A DNA stretch of 64,000 nucleotides from Myxococcus guangdongensis (GTDB taxonomy: Bacteria > Myxococcota > Myxococcia > Myxococcales > Myxococcaceae), in NCBI RefSeq assembly GCF_024198255.1, contig NZ_JAJVKW010000009.1, positions 186,001 to 250,000 on the forward strand. The letters run 5' to 3'. Numbering within the stretch: position 1 is the stretch's first letter; each line of letters opens with the position of its first letter. Below are positions 28,233 through 35,941 of the stretch, one piece after another. Below the pieces are notes generated by a model. The model saw only the letters and a program-made list of their open reading frames with translations, was not told the origin of the DNA and ran no database searches. Made by a program: the position numbers and the translations under genes.

Positions 28233-29653
28233 GTGACGTGTCCGCGCGGCCGGGCCGCGTGGAGCCCGAGCGGGTGGAGCGCGTGTGCGAGGCGCTCTCG
28301 CGAGTGCTGTCCCCCGGGCAACTGAAGCGCGACGAGGCCACGCTCGCCGCCTACGCGCGGGACGAGTCGGACAGCGGCGTCTTCCCTCCGGACGTCGTCG
28401 TGTTCCCCGAGGACGCCGCGCAGGTGTCCGCCATCTTCAAGGCGTGCGTGGCGCACGCAGTCCCCTACACGCCGTGTGGCGCGCGCACCGGCAAGAGCGG
28501 TGGCTCGCTGCCCCTGTGCGGCGGCGTGGCGGTGAGCCTGGAGCGCATGAACCGCATCCGCGCCATCTCCGTGGAGGACCTCACCGCGGTGGTGGAGCCC
28601 GGCGTGGTGACGGGCGACCTGATGAAGGCCGTGGAGGCGGTGGGGCTCTTCTATCCACCCGACCCCAACTCGTGGGAGTCGTGCACGCTGGGCGGCAACG
28701 TCGCGGAGAACGCGGGCGGCCCCCGCGCGCTGAAGTACGGCGTCACGCGCGACTACGTCATCGGTCTGGAGTGGGTGCTTCCGGACGGTGAGGTCATCAA
28801 GGTGGGGCGGCGCACCATCAAGGGTGTGGCCGGCTACGACCTGGTGGGCCTCTTCGTCGGCTCCGAGGGCACGCTGGGCGTGGCCACCGAAATCACCCTC
28901 CAGCTCATCCCGCTCCCGCGAAAGGTGCTGACGGCCCTGGTCGTCTTTCCGTCCGTGCTGGACGCGGCTCGCGCGGTGTCGGCCGTGCTGGCGGCGGGGC
29001 TGTTGCCCCGGTGTCTGGAACTCATCGACGACGTGGCCCTGCGCGCGGTGGATGGACGAGGCTTCCAGTTCCCACCCGGCGCGGGCGCGGCCGTCATCGC
29101 CGAGGTCGATGGCCACGGCGCGGAAGGTTTGTTCGAGGAGTTGTCGCGCCTCGGTGACATCTGCGCACAGCAGGGAGCCAGTCAAACACTCGTCGCGCAG
29201 GATGATTCCCAACGCGAGAAACTCTGGGCCGTGCGTCGGGTCATCTCCCCCGCGCTGCGCGCGCTGAAGCCTCGAAAGGTCTCCGAGGACATCGTCGTCC
29301 CGCGTTCGAAAATCCCCGAAATCATCGAGCGGCTGAAGGCGATGGGCGCGGAGCTGGGCCTCACGGTGGCCACGTATGGCCATGCGGGCGATGGAAACCT
29401 CCACGCCAACATCCTCTATGAAGGCCCGCATCAACGCCCGCTGGTGGACGAAGCGCTGCGCCGCATGTTGGTGATGACGGTGGAGCTGGGCGGGACGATC
29501 ACAGGCGAGCATGGTGTGGGCCTCGCGAAGCGGGAATTTCTCGCGCTCGAACAGCAGCCCGCGCTGCTGGAATTGCAGCGGCGGCTCAAGGCCTTCTTCG
29601 ACCCATCAGGGCTGCTCAATCCCGAGAAAATCTTCCCCACGCTCAAACGTTGA
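28229..29653 (+). CDS. FAD-linked oxidase (GlcD/D-lactate dehydrogenase type)
   Basis: 474 aa. An FAD-binding type 4 (PCMH) domain covers residues 50-230, with PCGARTGKSGG as the flavin-phosphate loop and NVAENAGGPRALKYGVTRDYV. The C-terminal FAD-oxidase domain has ATYGHAGDGNLHANIL, with the GDGN-x-H catalytic histidine, and ends LNPEKIF. This is the pattern of glycolate oxidase subunit GlcD and D-lactate dehydrogenases. The GlcE/GlcF partners are absent, so D-2-hydroxyacid specificity is open. Start overlaps folE stop (ATGA). Confidence 0.9.
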   Translation: MSDVSARPGRVEPERVERVCEALSRVLSPGQLKRDEATLAAYARDESDSGVFPPDVVVFPEDAAQVSAIFKACVAHAVPYTPCGARTGKSGGSLPLCGGVAVSLERMNRIRAISVEDLTAVVEPGVVTGDLMKAVEAVGLFYPPDPNSWESCTLGGNVAENAGGPRALKYGVTRDYVIGLEWVLPDGEVIKVGRRTIKGVAGYDLVGLFVGSEGTLGVATEITLQLIPLPRKVLTALVVFPSVLDAARAVSAVLAAGLLPRCLELIDDVALRAVDGRGFQFPPGAGAAVIAEVDGHGAEGLFEELSRLGDICAQQGASQTLVAQDDSQREKLWAVRRVISPALRALKPRKVSEDIVVPRSKIPEIIERLKAMGAELGLTVATYGHAGDGNLHANILYEGPHQRPLVDEALRRMLVMTVELGGTITGEHGVGLAKREFLALEQQPALLELQRRLKAFFDPSGLLNPEKIFPTLKR

Positions 29654-29752
29654 AGAGTGTGTGGCCGCGTCGCGGTCATCGCCGTGGGAGTCGGTGCTTC
29701 TCGACCTTGCAAGTCAGCGGAAGCGCAAGCCTTGCGTCCGCGTGAGGACGAA

Positions 29753-29768
29753 GTTCGACAGTCGAAAC
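29753..29768. promoter_or_regulatory. Inverted repeat upstream of the sigma factor gene
   Basis: GTTCGAC-A-GTCGAAAC forms a near-perfect 7-bp inverted repeat 112 bases before the sigma-factor start. It could be an operator in the 226-bp leader. I see no convincing -35/-10 next to it. Confidence 0.3.
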
Positions 29769-29879
29769 GACTTTCGGCGATGGAATGAGAAACCCTTTCG
29801 CTCGTTGGGCGTCCTAGAGACAGGTGGACGCGAGTCGGCGGGGACGACGCGTCCGGCATCGAACGGAGGACGGGAAATC

Positions 29880-30617
29880 ATGGCCAACTCGACGAAGTTT
29901 GCGGCGGAGGGCCTGTCGCAATACCTGCGTCAGCTGGGGGGACACCAGCAACTGACTCGCGAGCAGGAGTACGAGCTGGCTCGGCGCGCTCGCAAGGGCG
30001 ACGAGTCGGCGAGGCAGACGCTCGCCACCTCCAACCTGGCTTTCGTTGTCGCCGTCGCGAAGAAGTTCGCCAATCGCGGCGCTCGCCTGGATGACCTCGT
30101 CCAGGAAGGCAACGTCGGCCTGATGAAGGCAATCGAGCATTTCGATCCGAAGAAGAACGTGCGCTTCGCGACGTACGCGGTGTGGTGGATTCGCGCCTAC
30201 ATCACCCGCTATCTGAAGGACAACCGCAGCCAGGTGCGCGGCGGCGAGGCCGAGCGGGGCAGCATGGTGGACTTCTCGCTCGACGCCTCCATCGACGAGG
30301 AGGGCGAGACGACCTTCCTGGACCGCCTGGAGGACAACGGACCGTCGCCTCAGGACGTGTTCCTGTCCCACGAGCAGGACACCGAAATCCAGGACGCGCT
30401 CACCAAGGTGCGCAAGCGCATCGGCGACCTGGGCTGGGACATCCTCACGGAGCGGCTGACGCAGGACAAGCCGCTGACGCTCGAGGAGCTGGGGCAGCGC
30501 TGGGGCGTGTCGCGTGAGCGCGTGCGCCAGGTGGAGCTCAAGACGAAGACGTTCCTCGAGCGCTACCTCTCGGCGTTCAACGAGAACGAGGAGCAGGCCC
30601 TGCTGGACGTGGCCTGA
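29880..30617 (+). CDS. RpoH-like sigma-70 family factor (SigB/SigC group)
   Basis: 245 aa. Region 2 is complete (NLAFVVAVAKKFANRG, DDLVQEGNVGLMKAIEHFDP, RFATYAVWWIRAYITRYL) and region 4 is LTLEELGQRWGVSRERVRQVE. There is no region 1.1 and region 3 is short, which groups it with RpoH-like factors. Myxobacteria have several of these (SigB, SigC, SigD, SigE) linked to stress and development; which one this is cannot be settled here. GGAGG lies ten bases upstream of ATG 29880. A terminator follows. Confidence 0.9.
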   Translation: MANSTKFAAEGLSQYLRQLGGHQQLTREQEYELARRARKGDESARQTLATSNLAFVVAVAKKFANRGARLDDLVQEGNVGLMKAIEHFDPKKNVRFATYAVWWIRAYITRYLKDNRSQVRGGEAERGSMVDFSLDASIDEEGETTFLDRLEDNGPSPQDVFLSHEQDTEIQDALTKVRKRIGDLGWDILTERLTQDKPLTLEELGQRWGVSRERVRQVELKTKTFLERYLSAFNENEEQALLDVA

Positions 30618-30652
30618 GCCACTCGCTTCCCCACCTGGGGAGGCGCTCGAAT

Positions 30653-30704
30653 GGGGCGGGACTGGCGGGGTCTTCTACCCTTGCTGGACCCGCCCCTTCT
30701 CTTT
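30653..30704 (+). terminator. Terminator after the sigma factor gene
   Basis: An 8-bp stem GGGGCGGG/CCCGCCCC with an internal GGT/ACC pair is followed by TTCTCTTT. It is placed 35 bases after the stop codon. Confidence 0.7.
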
Positions 30705-30766
30705 GGTGGAAAAGTCGGCCCGGGTCGTTTGCGTGCAACCGAGCGTGCGTGCTAAGCCCACCCGCC

Positions 30767-31507
30767 ATGCGCTTGATTTTATTCGCCTTGTGCTCGCTCG
30801 TGGCGCTTTCGGCACGGGCGGCGGAGCCGGAGTTGCTCGCTCGGCTGGACGCCCTGCATGAGCGACGTGGTGAGGCGGAGGGGAGCAAGGCGCTGGAGGC
30901 CGAGCTGAAGGCGGCGCTCTCCACGACGCCGGACGACTTCGAGCTGGTGTGGCGTCAGGCGCGGCAGCTCCAGTGGCAGGCGGACGGGGCCGCGAGCGAG
31001 AAGCTCAAGAAGGTGCTCGGGCGGCAGACGTGGGACGTGGCGGAGAAGGCCGTCAAGCTGGCCCCCAACCGCGTGGAAGGCCACTACTTCGCGGCGGCGG
31101 GGATCGGCGCCTACTCTCAAGCGGTGGGGGTGATGAAGGCGCTGGGCGAGGGCCTGGAAGGCAAGTTCAACGAGCGGCTCGACGCGGCCATCAAGCTGGA
31201 CTCCGGCTTCTATGGCGCCGCGCCGCTCCTGGCCAAGGGGCGCTACTACTACGAGCTGCCCTGGCCGAAGCGGGATCTCAAGAAGTCGGCCGAGTTCTAC
31301 GACAAGGCCATTCAGCAGCACCCGGAGATGTTGCGCGCGTATTACTTCCTGGCCGAGACGCTCCTTAGAGACGACAAGGCGAAGCAGGCGCGTGACGCCA
31401 TCCAGAAGGTGAAGCAGGGCAGCGTCGCGTACGACCCTCCGGAGGGACGGCGCATCCAGGAGTGGGCGAAGAAGGTCGAAGCCGACATCGAGGAGGAGCT
31501 CAAGTGA
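30767..31507 (+). CDS. TatT-like TPR periplasmic protein
   Basis: 246 aa. Signal peptide MRLILFALCSLVALSARA. The rest is helical with TPR character (RDLKKSAEFYDKAIQQHPEMLRAYYFLAETLL) and the sequence WDVAEKAVKLAPNRVEGHYFAAAGIGAY, as in the TatT component family of TRAP transporters. No TRAP permease genes are nearby. It overlaps the acyl-CoA ligase by GTGA, so it may help bring a lipid or organic-acid substrate to that enzyme; this is inference. Confidence 0.75.
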   Translation: MRLILFALCSLVALSARAAEPELLARLDALHERRGEAEGSKALEAELKAALSTTPDDFELVWRQARQLQWQADGAASEKLKKVLGRQTWDVAEKAVKLAPNRVEGHYFAAAGIGAYSQAVGVMKALGEGLEGKFNERLDAAIKLDSGFYGAAPLLAKGRYYYELPWPKRDLKKSAEFYDKAIQQHPEMLRAYYFLAETLLRDDKAKQARDAIQKVKQGSVAYDPPEGRRIQEWAKKVEADIEEELK

Positions 31508-33372
31508 GAGCAGAGAATCAGGTAGGACCTTCGGCTTCGGCGGCCGGAGCGCAGGAGGGAAACCTGGTCCAGTTGCTGATCCAGCGCGCACAGAACGCCT
31601 CCAAGGCGGGTGTGACGCACAAGAAGGACGGCCGCTGGCAGGACGTGAGTTTCGGGCAGGTGCTGGACGACGTGAAGGCGTTGTCCGCGGGCCTGGTGGC
31701 GCAGGGCGTGAAGCCCGGAGACCGGGTGGCGCTGTTCGCGAACACCAGCCTCATGTGGATCATCGCGGACCTGGCGATCACCGCGGCGCAGGCCATCACC
31801 GTCCCCATCTATTCGTCCAACCTTCCGGACGAGTTCCGCTACGTCATCAAGCACTCGGAGACGTCCTTCGTCTTCGTGGACAATGACGAGAAGGATGCCA
31901 AGCAGGCGGGCCGGCTGACGCGCGTGCGGCAGAAGCTGGCCGAGTGCCCCACCGTCCAGAAGGTCATCGTCTTCGAGGGCGCGGTGGCGGGCGGCCAGGA
32001 GGTCGCGCTGGCGGACGTCATGGCCCAGGGGCGCGAGGCGCACCAGGCCAACCCGGCCTCCTTCGAGGAGCGGGTGGCCTCGGTGAAGTCCGAGGACACC
32101 AACTGTCTCATCTACACCTCGGGCACCACGGGTGACCCGAAGGGCGCCATCCTCACGCACGGCAACTGGACGTACCAGGCGCACGCGGTGCAGGCCATCG
32201 GGATGATGGAGCCCAGCGACGCGGTCATGCTGTTCCTGCCGCTGGCGCACGTGTTCGCGCAGGTGGTGAAGGCGGCGTGGCTGTCCATGGGCTTCCGGCT
32301 CATCATCGCGGAGTCGGTGGACAAGCTGATGGCGAACATCGTGGAGACGCGTCCCACGGTGCTGCCGTCGGTGCCGCGCGTGTTCGAGAAGGTCTACAAC
32401 ACGGTGGTGTCCAACGGCACGTCGGCCCCGGGCCTCAAGGGTCGCATGGCGCGCTGGGCCTTCAAGCTGTTCGACGAGTACGTCGACGCCAAGCAGCAGG
32501 GCCGCGAGTACGACGGCCTGGCGTTCACCCTGGCCAAGAAGCTGGTGTTCACCAAGGTGCGCGGCACCCTGGACGAGAAGCTGGGCGGCAACATGCGCCT
32601 GTTCGTCTCCGGCGGCGCGCCGCTGTCGCGCAAGATCGGCTACTTCTTCGACCTGCTCGGCTTCAAGGTGGTGGAGGGCTACGGCCTGACGGAGACGGCC
32701 GCGCCCACCAACGCGAACCGCCCGAACAAGATCAAGATCGGCTCCGTGGGCCCCGCCATGCCGGGCACCGAGGTGAAGATCGCCGCTGACGGCGAGGTGC
32801 TCGCCCGTGGCCCCTGCATCATGAAGGGCTACTACAAGAACGACACGGCCACGGCCGAGGTCCTGGAGGCGGACGGCTGGTTCCACACCGGCGACATCGG
32901 TGAGCTGGATTCGGACGGCTACCTGCGCATCACGGACCGCAAGAAGGACATCATCGTCACCGCGGGCGGCAAGAACGTGGCGCCTCAGAACATCGAGAAC
33001 ACGCTCAAGACGTTCCCCATCCTCAGCCAGGCCATGGTGTACGGCGACAAGCGCCCGTACCTGGTGGCGCTCATCACCGTGGGCGAGGAGACGGCGAAGA
33101 AGCTGCTCGAGGAGAAGGGCGCCCCGGTGGGCACCTACGCGGAGAACGCGAAGCGCCCCGAGGTCCACGCGGCCGTGAAGGCGGTGCTGGACAAGGTGAA
33201 CGCGGACTCGCCGCCGTACGCGACCATCAAGCGCTTCACCATCATGTCCGCCGACTTCACCCAGGAGTCCGGTGAGCTGACGCCCACCCTCAAGGTGAAG
33301 CGCAAGGTGTGCAGCCAGAAGTACAAGGCGCAGATCGACGCCATGTACGACAACGTGGCCGTCGTCGAGTAG
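31504..33372 (+). CDS. Long-chain acyl-CoA synthetase (AMP-forming)
   Basis: 622 aa, GTG start with GAGGAG five bases upstream and overlapping the previous stop. Activates fatty acids to acyl-CoA via acyl-AMP. AMP-binding motifs: IYTSGTTGDPKGA (P-loop), VVEGYGLTET, the aspartate in GWFHTGDIGELD, and the catalytic lysine region LKVKRKV near the C-terminus. Length fits the long-chain FACL group. It is the second gene of a two-gene unit with the TatT-like protein. Confidence 0.93.
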   Translation: MRAENQVGPSASAAGAQEGNLVQLLIQRAQNASKAGVTHKKDGRWQDVSFGQVLDDVKALSAGLVAQGVKPGDRVALFANTSLMWIIADLAITAAQAITVPIYSSNLPDEFRYVIKHSETSFVFVDNDEKDAKQAGRLTRVRQKLAECPTVQKVIVFEGAVAGGQEVALADVMAQGREAHQANPASFEERVASVKSEDTNCLIYTSGTTGDPKGAILTHGNWTYQAHAVQAIGMMEPSDAVMLFLPLAHVFAQVVKAAWLSMGFRLIIAESVDKLMANIVETRPTVLPSVPRVFEKVYNTVVSNGTSAPGLKGRMARWAFKLFDEYVDAKQQGREYDGLAFTLAKKLVFTKVRGTLDEKLGGNMRLFVSGGAPLSRKIGYFFDLLGFKVVEGYGLTETAAPTNANRPNKIKIGSVGPAMPGTEVKIAADGEVLARGPCIMKGYYKNDTATAEVLEADGWFHTGDIGELDSDGYLRITDRKKDIIVTAGGKNVAPQNIENTLKTFPILSQAMVYGDKRPYLVALITVGEETAKKLLEEKGAPVGTYAENAKRPEVHAAVKAVLDKVNADSPPYATIKRFTIMSADFTQESGELTPTLKVKRKVCSQKYKAQIDAMYDNVAVVE

Positions 33373-33436
33373 CGCGCCTCGGCCGCTCGCCCCCGGTGCG
33401 GTCGACCGGGGGCCCGGCTGACAGGTGGAAACGTCA

Positions 33437-33475
33437 ACGCCCGCTCGGCCCCTCGAGAAGGGGTGGAGCGGGCGT
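33437..33475. terminator. Bidirectional terminator hairpin
   Basis: A perfect 10-bp outer stem ACGCCCGCTC/GAGCGGGCGT with an inner CCCCT/AGGGG stem lies between the convergent acyl-CoA ligase and tatA genes. It can serve both strands. Confidence 0.8.
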
Positions 33476-33506
33476 CGTGCTTCAAGGGCCCTTCAGGAAG
33501 CGGGGC

Positions 33507-33749
33507 TCAGGCGTGGCTGCTGGGGGACGAGGACTTCACGTCCTTGTCCGCGTTGCCGCCGCTGGCCAGGTTGCCGCCCTTCTTGTCGCCGCCGGGCGTC
33601 CCCGCGTCGTCCTCGCCGCCGAAGCCGCGCTTGAAGTTGCGAATCGCGCTGCCCAGGGACGAGCCGAGCTGCGGCAGCCGCGTGGCTCCAAAGAGGAGCA
33701 GCAGCACAAACAGGATGAGAAGAAGTTCCATCGGCTTCAGCCCCAGCAT
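33507..33749 (-). CDS. tatA: Twin-arginine translocase subunit TatA/TatE
   Basis: 80 aa. One N-terminal membrane helix (MELLLILFVLLLLFG), then the conserved ATRLPQLGSSLGSAIRNFKRGF amphipathic helix with the FG and LP turns, and a hydrophilic, Gly/Ser-rich tail. Assembles pores for folded proteins with Arg-Arg signals. No tatB or tatC follows, so partners must lie elsewhere. ATG 33749 is favoured because GGAG lies five bases upstream. Confidence 0.9.
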   Translation of the reverse strand: MLGLKPMELLLILFVLLLLFGATRLPQLGSSLGSAIRNFKRGFGGEDDAGTPGGDKKGGNLASGGNADKDVKSSSPSSHA

Positions 33750-33819
33750 CACGGCTCCTTCGTGAAAACGGGCGGAGCATACCGGGGGGCGACGTCGACC
33801 GCCAGCAAGAGCGGCGGTG

Positions 33820-34842
33820 TCATGCCTGGAGGGCCGCTGGCTCTGCGAGCACGGCGCCCGGCACCGCCGTCAGGGTGATGAAGAGGGAGCTGCCGGACGG
33901 ATCCGTCTCCACCCCCACGCTCCCCCCGTGCGCCTCCACCTCCTGGCGGGCCAGGTAGATGCGCAGCGGATCCTCCAGCTTCTTCTCCCGGAAGGCCCGC
34001 TCCTCGCGCCGGAACACGACGGAGGCGTCCTCGTCCGACAGCGGCACCCCTTCGCGGCGCACCTCCACCCGCACCCGAGGGGCGCCGGGGTGGATGCGCA
34101 GGTGGATGACCTCCCCGGCCTGAGCGCGGGAGAGCTGGTAGAGGATGAAGGCCTCCAGCGCGTGCTGGATGCGGGCGCCGTCCACGCTCACCTCGGGCTG
34201 GGGCTCGCTCGGGTCCAGGTCCAACACGAGCGCCACGTTGGCGGCGGTGGCCGCCGCGCGCTGGCGCTCCATGGCCGCGTCGAGCAGGGGCAGGAGCGAC
34301 TGGCGCTCCGGCTCGCAGGCGAGCGAGCCCAGGTCGGCGCGGCTGGAGTCGAAGAAGTCCTGCGAGAAGGACAGCGAGCGGTCCGCGTTGCGCAGGATGG
34401 TCTCCAGCCCGCGCTGCACCTTGGGCTCCAGCGGCGAGCGTCCGTTGAGCAGCAGCGCGGCATAGGAGCGGATGTTGGCCAGTGAGCCGCGCAGGTCATG
34501 GGACGCCATGCCCAGGTAGCGCACCCGCCGGCGGTTGTCGGCCTCGTCCCAGGCCACGGGGAAGGTCCACCACAGCTGGCCTCCGTCGCCCAGGGGCTCC
34601 TCTCCGGCGAGCAGGACGCGGTCGTCGTCCTTCTCCCAGAGGCGGGCGTCCCCGGCGCGGCGCTGGAAGCCCGCGGCGCCCAGGAGCGCGTCCAGGGAGC
34701 TCACGTCGGCGGGCAGCTCCTGGAGGCCCAGATGCTCGAGGAGCAGGCTGCCCAGCAGGCGTGGCGGCCCCTGCGTGGGGACGAGGACGAGGCCAGGCGC
34801 TTCCGCCGTGCTGCCAGCTCCCATCTCCCCTGGGCTCCTCAC
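33820..34842 (-). CDS. Histidine-kinase-like protein with degenerate ATP domain
   Basis: 340 aa. An H-box GMASHDLRGSLANIRSYA near residue 120 shows a DHp domain with an intact phospho-acceptor histidine. The ATP-binding region is eroded: where the N-box should read N-x-x-NA it has AFILYQLSRA, the DxGxG box is REGVPLSDED, and the GxGLGL box is DPLRIYL; only the final GGSVGVETDPSGSSLFITL is typical. It probably cannot autophosphorylate. It has no membrane segment. GTG 34842 follows GGGAGGTGGAAAAC. It is divergent from a response-regulator gene. Confidence 0.75.
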   Translation of the reverse strand: MRSPGEMGAGSTAEAPGLVLVPTQGPPRLLGSLLLEHLGLQELPADVSSLDALLGAAGFQRRAGDARLWEKDDDRVLLAGEEPLGDGGQLWWTFPVAWDEADNRRRVRYLGMASHDLRGSLANIRSYAALLLNGRSPLEPKVQRGLETILRNADRSLSFSQDFFDSSRADLGSLACEPERQSLLPLLDAAMERQRAAATAANVALVLDLDPSEPQPEVSVDGARIQHALEAFILYQLSRAQAGEVIHLRIHPGAPRVRVEVRREGVPLSDEDASVVFRREERAFREKKLEDPLRIYLARQEVEAHGGSVGVETDPSGSSLFITLTAVPGAVLAEPAALQA

Positions 34843-35000
34843 GTTTTCCACCTCCCGTCCAGCAGGTCACGGAAAGGGTGGGGCGTGACTGTCGGTTTTG
34901 CAACGTGCACCCCCGCCGCGTGCGGGGAGCGCGTTTTTGTTGCGCCGCCGGGTGGGAGGATGGTGGAAGAATCCCCAGCGTCGCACCGAGGGAGACTGCC

Positions 35001-35417
35001 CTGACTCCGCCTAACACACAGCCTGATGGTGCCCCTGTCGTCCTCGTGGTGGATGACGACCCGGACATCCTCGAAGCCCTCTCCGAAATCCTCGAAGCCG
35101 AGGGCTTCGTCATCCGCCGAGCGCGCAACGGCAAGGAGGCCCTGGAGCGCCTCGAGCCGGAGCCCCCCCACCTCATCCTGCTGGATTTGATGATGCCGGT
35201 GATGGACGGGTGGGAGTTCGCCCAGCGCATGCGCCAGAAGCCGCCGGCCATCGCGAACATCCCCCTCATCGTCCTCAGCGCGGACCGCAACGTGGGCAGC
35301 AAGGCCGCGGACATCGGCGCGGTGGGGCACCTGGCCAAACCGTTCGAGCTCAATGATCTGCTCAGCATGGTGCGCCGCTCACTGCCCTCGTCGGTGGTGA
35401 ACACGACCAGCGCGTGA
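35001..35417 (+). CDS. Single-domain response regulator
   Basis: 138 aa. A receiver domain with the acidic pocket VDDDPD, phospho-acceptor Asp in LILLDLMMPVMDG, Ser in IVLSADR, and Lys in GHLAKPFELNDL. There is no output domain, as in CheY or Spo0F-type shuttles. No ATG, GTG or TTG in frame is well placed; CTG 35001 has GAGGGAG six bases upstream and puts the start just before the domain, so I use it with caution. It is divergent from the pseudo-kinase. Confidence 0.8.
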   Translation: MTPPNTQPDGAPVVLVVDDDPDILEALSEILEAEGFVIRRARNGKEALERLEPEPPHLILLDLMMPVMDGWEFAQRMRQKPPAIANIPLIVLSADRNVGSKAADIGAVGHLAKPFELNDLLSMVRRSLPSSVVNTTSA

Positions 35418-35439
35418 TGAACACGGCGCATCTGATGCC

Positions 35440-35468
35440 TTGACCTACCCGGGGGGCGACATTACGGT
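35440..35468 (+). promoter_or_regulatory. Promoter of the SCP2 gene
   Basis: TTGACC at 35440-35445, a 17-nt spacer, and TACGGT at 35463-35468. The predicted start site, about 35475, sits just before the palindromic operator. Confidence 0.6.
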
Positions 35469-35477
35469 CCCCCCGTC

Positions 35478-35493
35478 TTGATTCTCCAATCAA
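35478..35493. promoter_or_regulatory. Operator-like palindrome TTGATT-N4-AATCAA (site 1)
   Basis: TTGATT-CTCC-AATCAA, a perfect 6+6 inverted repeat, lies between the predicted transcription start and the SCP2 ATG (22 bases before it). The same half-sites and spacing occur at the acyl-CoA dehydrogenase promoter (43387-43404). Confidence 0.65.
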
Positions 35494-35515
35494 CGACCAG
35501 GCCAAGGAGCGAGCC

Positions 35516-35845
35516 ATGACGACCGCGAAGGAAATCATCGAGACCGAGATTCCGCAGAAGCTCACGGCGAAGCCGGAGCTGGCGAAGGAGGTCAACGCCA
35601 TCATCCACTTCGACGTCTCCGGTGACGGTGGCGGGAAGTGGACGCTGGACCTGACCAAGGATGCGGGCTGGGTCAGCGCGGGCCACGAGGGTGCGTCGAA
35701 GATGACCATCCTGGTGAGCAACGACGACTTCGTGAAGATCAAGAACAAGACGCTCAACCCCCAGATGGCGGCCATGCAGGGCAAGCTGAAGTTCAAGCCC
35801 ATGGACATGGGCCTCGCGATGAAGCTCGCGAAGATTCTGGGGTAG
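35516..35845 (+). CDS. SCP2 sterol-carrier domain protein
   Basis: 109 aa. A stand-alone SCP2 domain: INAIIHFDVSG-type beta strand, GGGKWTLDLTKDAGWV, and the hallmark ILVSNDDFVKIKNKTLNPQMAAMQGKLKFKP helix-strand that forms the lipid cavity. Binds fatty acyl-CoA or sterols. It is followed 97 bp later by an AMACR-like CoA-transferase-family gene in the same orientation, suggesting branched-lipid metabolism. A good promoter and a palindromic operator precede it. ATG has AGGAGCGAGCC upstream. Confidence 0.92.
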   Translation: MTTAKEIIETEIPQKLTAKPELAKEVNAIIHFDVSGDGGGKWTLDLTKDAGWVSAGHEGASKMTILVSNDDFVKIKNKTLNPQMAAMQGKLKFKPMDMGLAMKLAKILG

Positions 35846-35941
35846 TGGTCGTTTGAGTGAGTCACGTGCGGCGCGCCCCCGTCCTTGGGAGCGCGCCGCG
35901 TGTCGTTTCGGGCCCCCCGAGCACCTCCAGGAGAGACTCCC

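Noticed and set aside
33820..34842. Frameshift explaining the missing kinase boxes
   Set aside because: The frame is open with typical codon use to the end, and the final GGSVGVETDPSG segment is in frame, so divergence is the simpler explanation.
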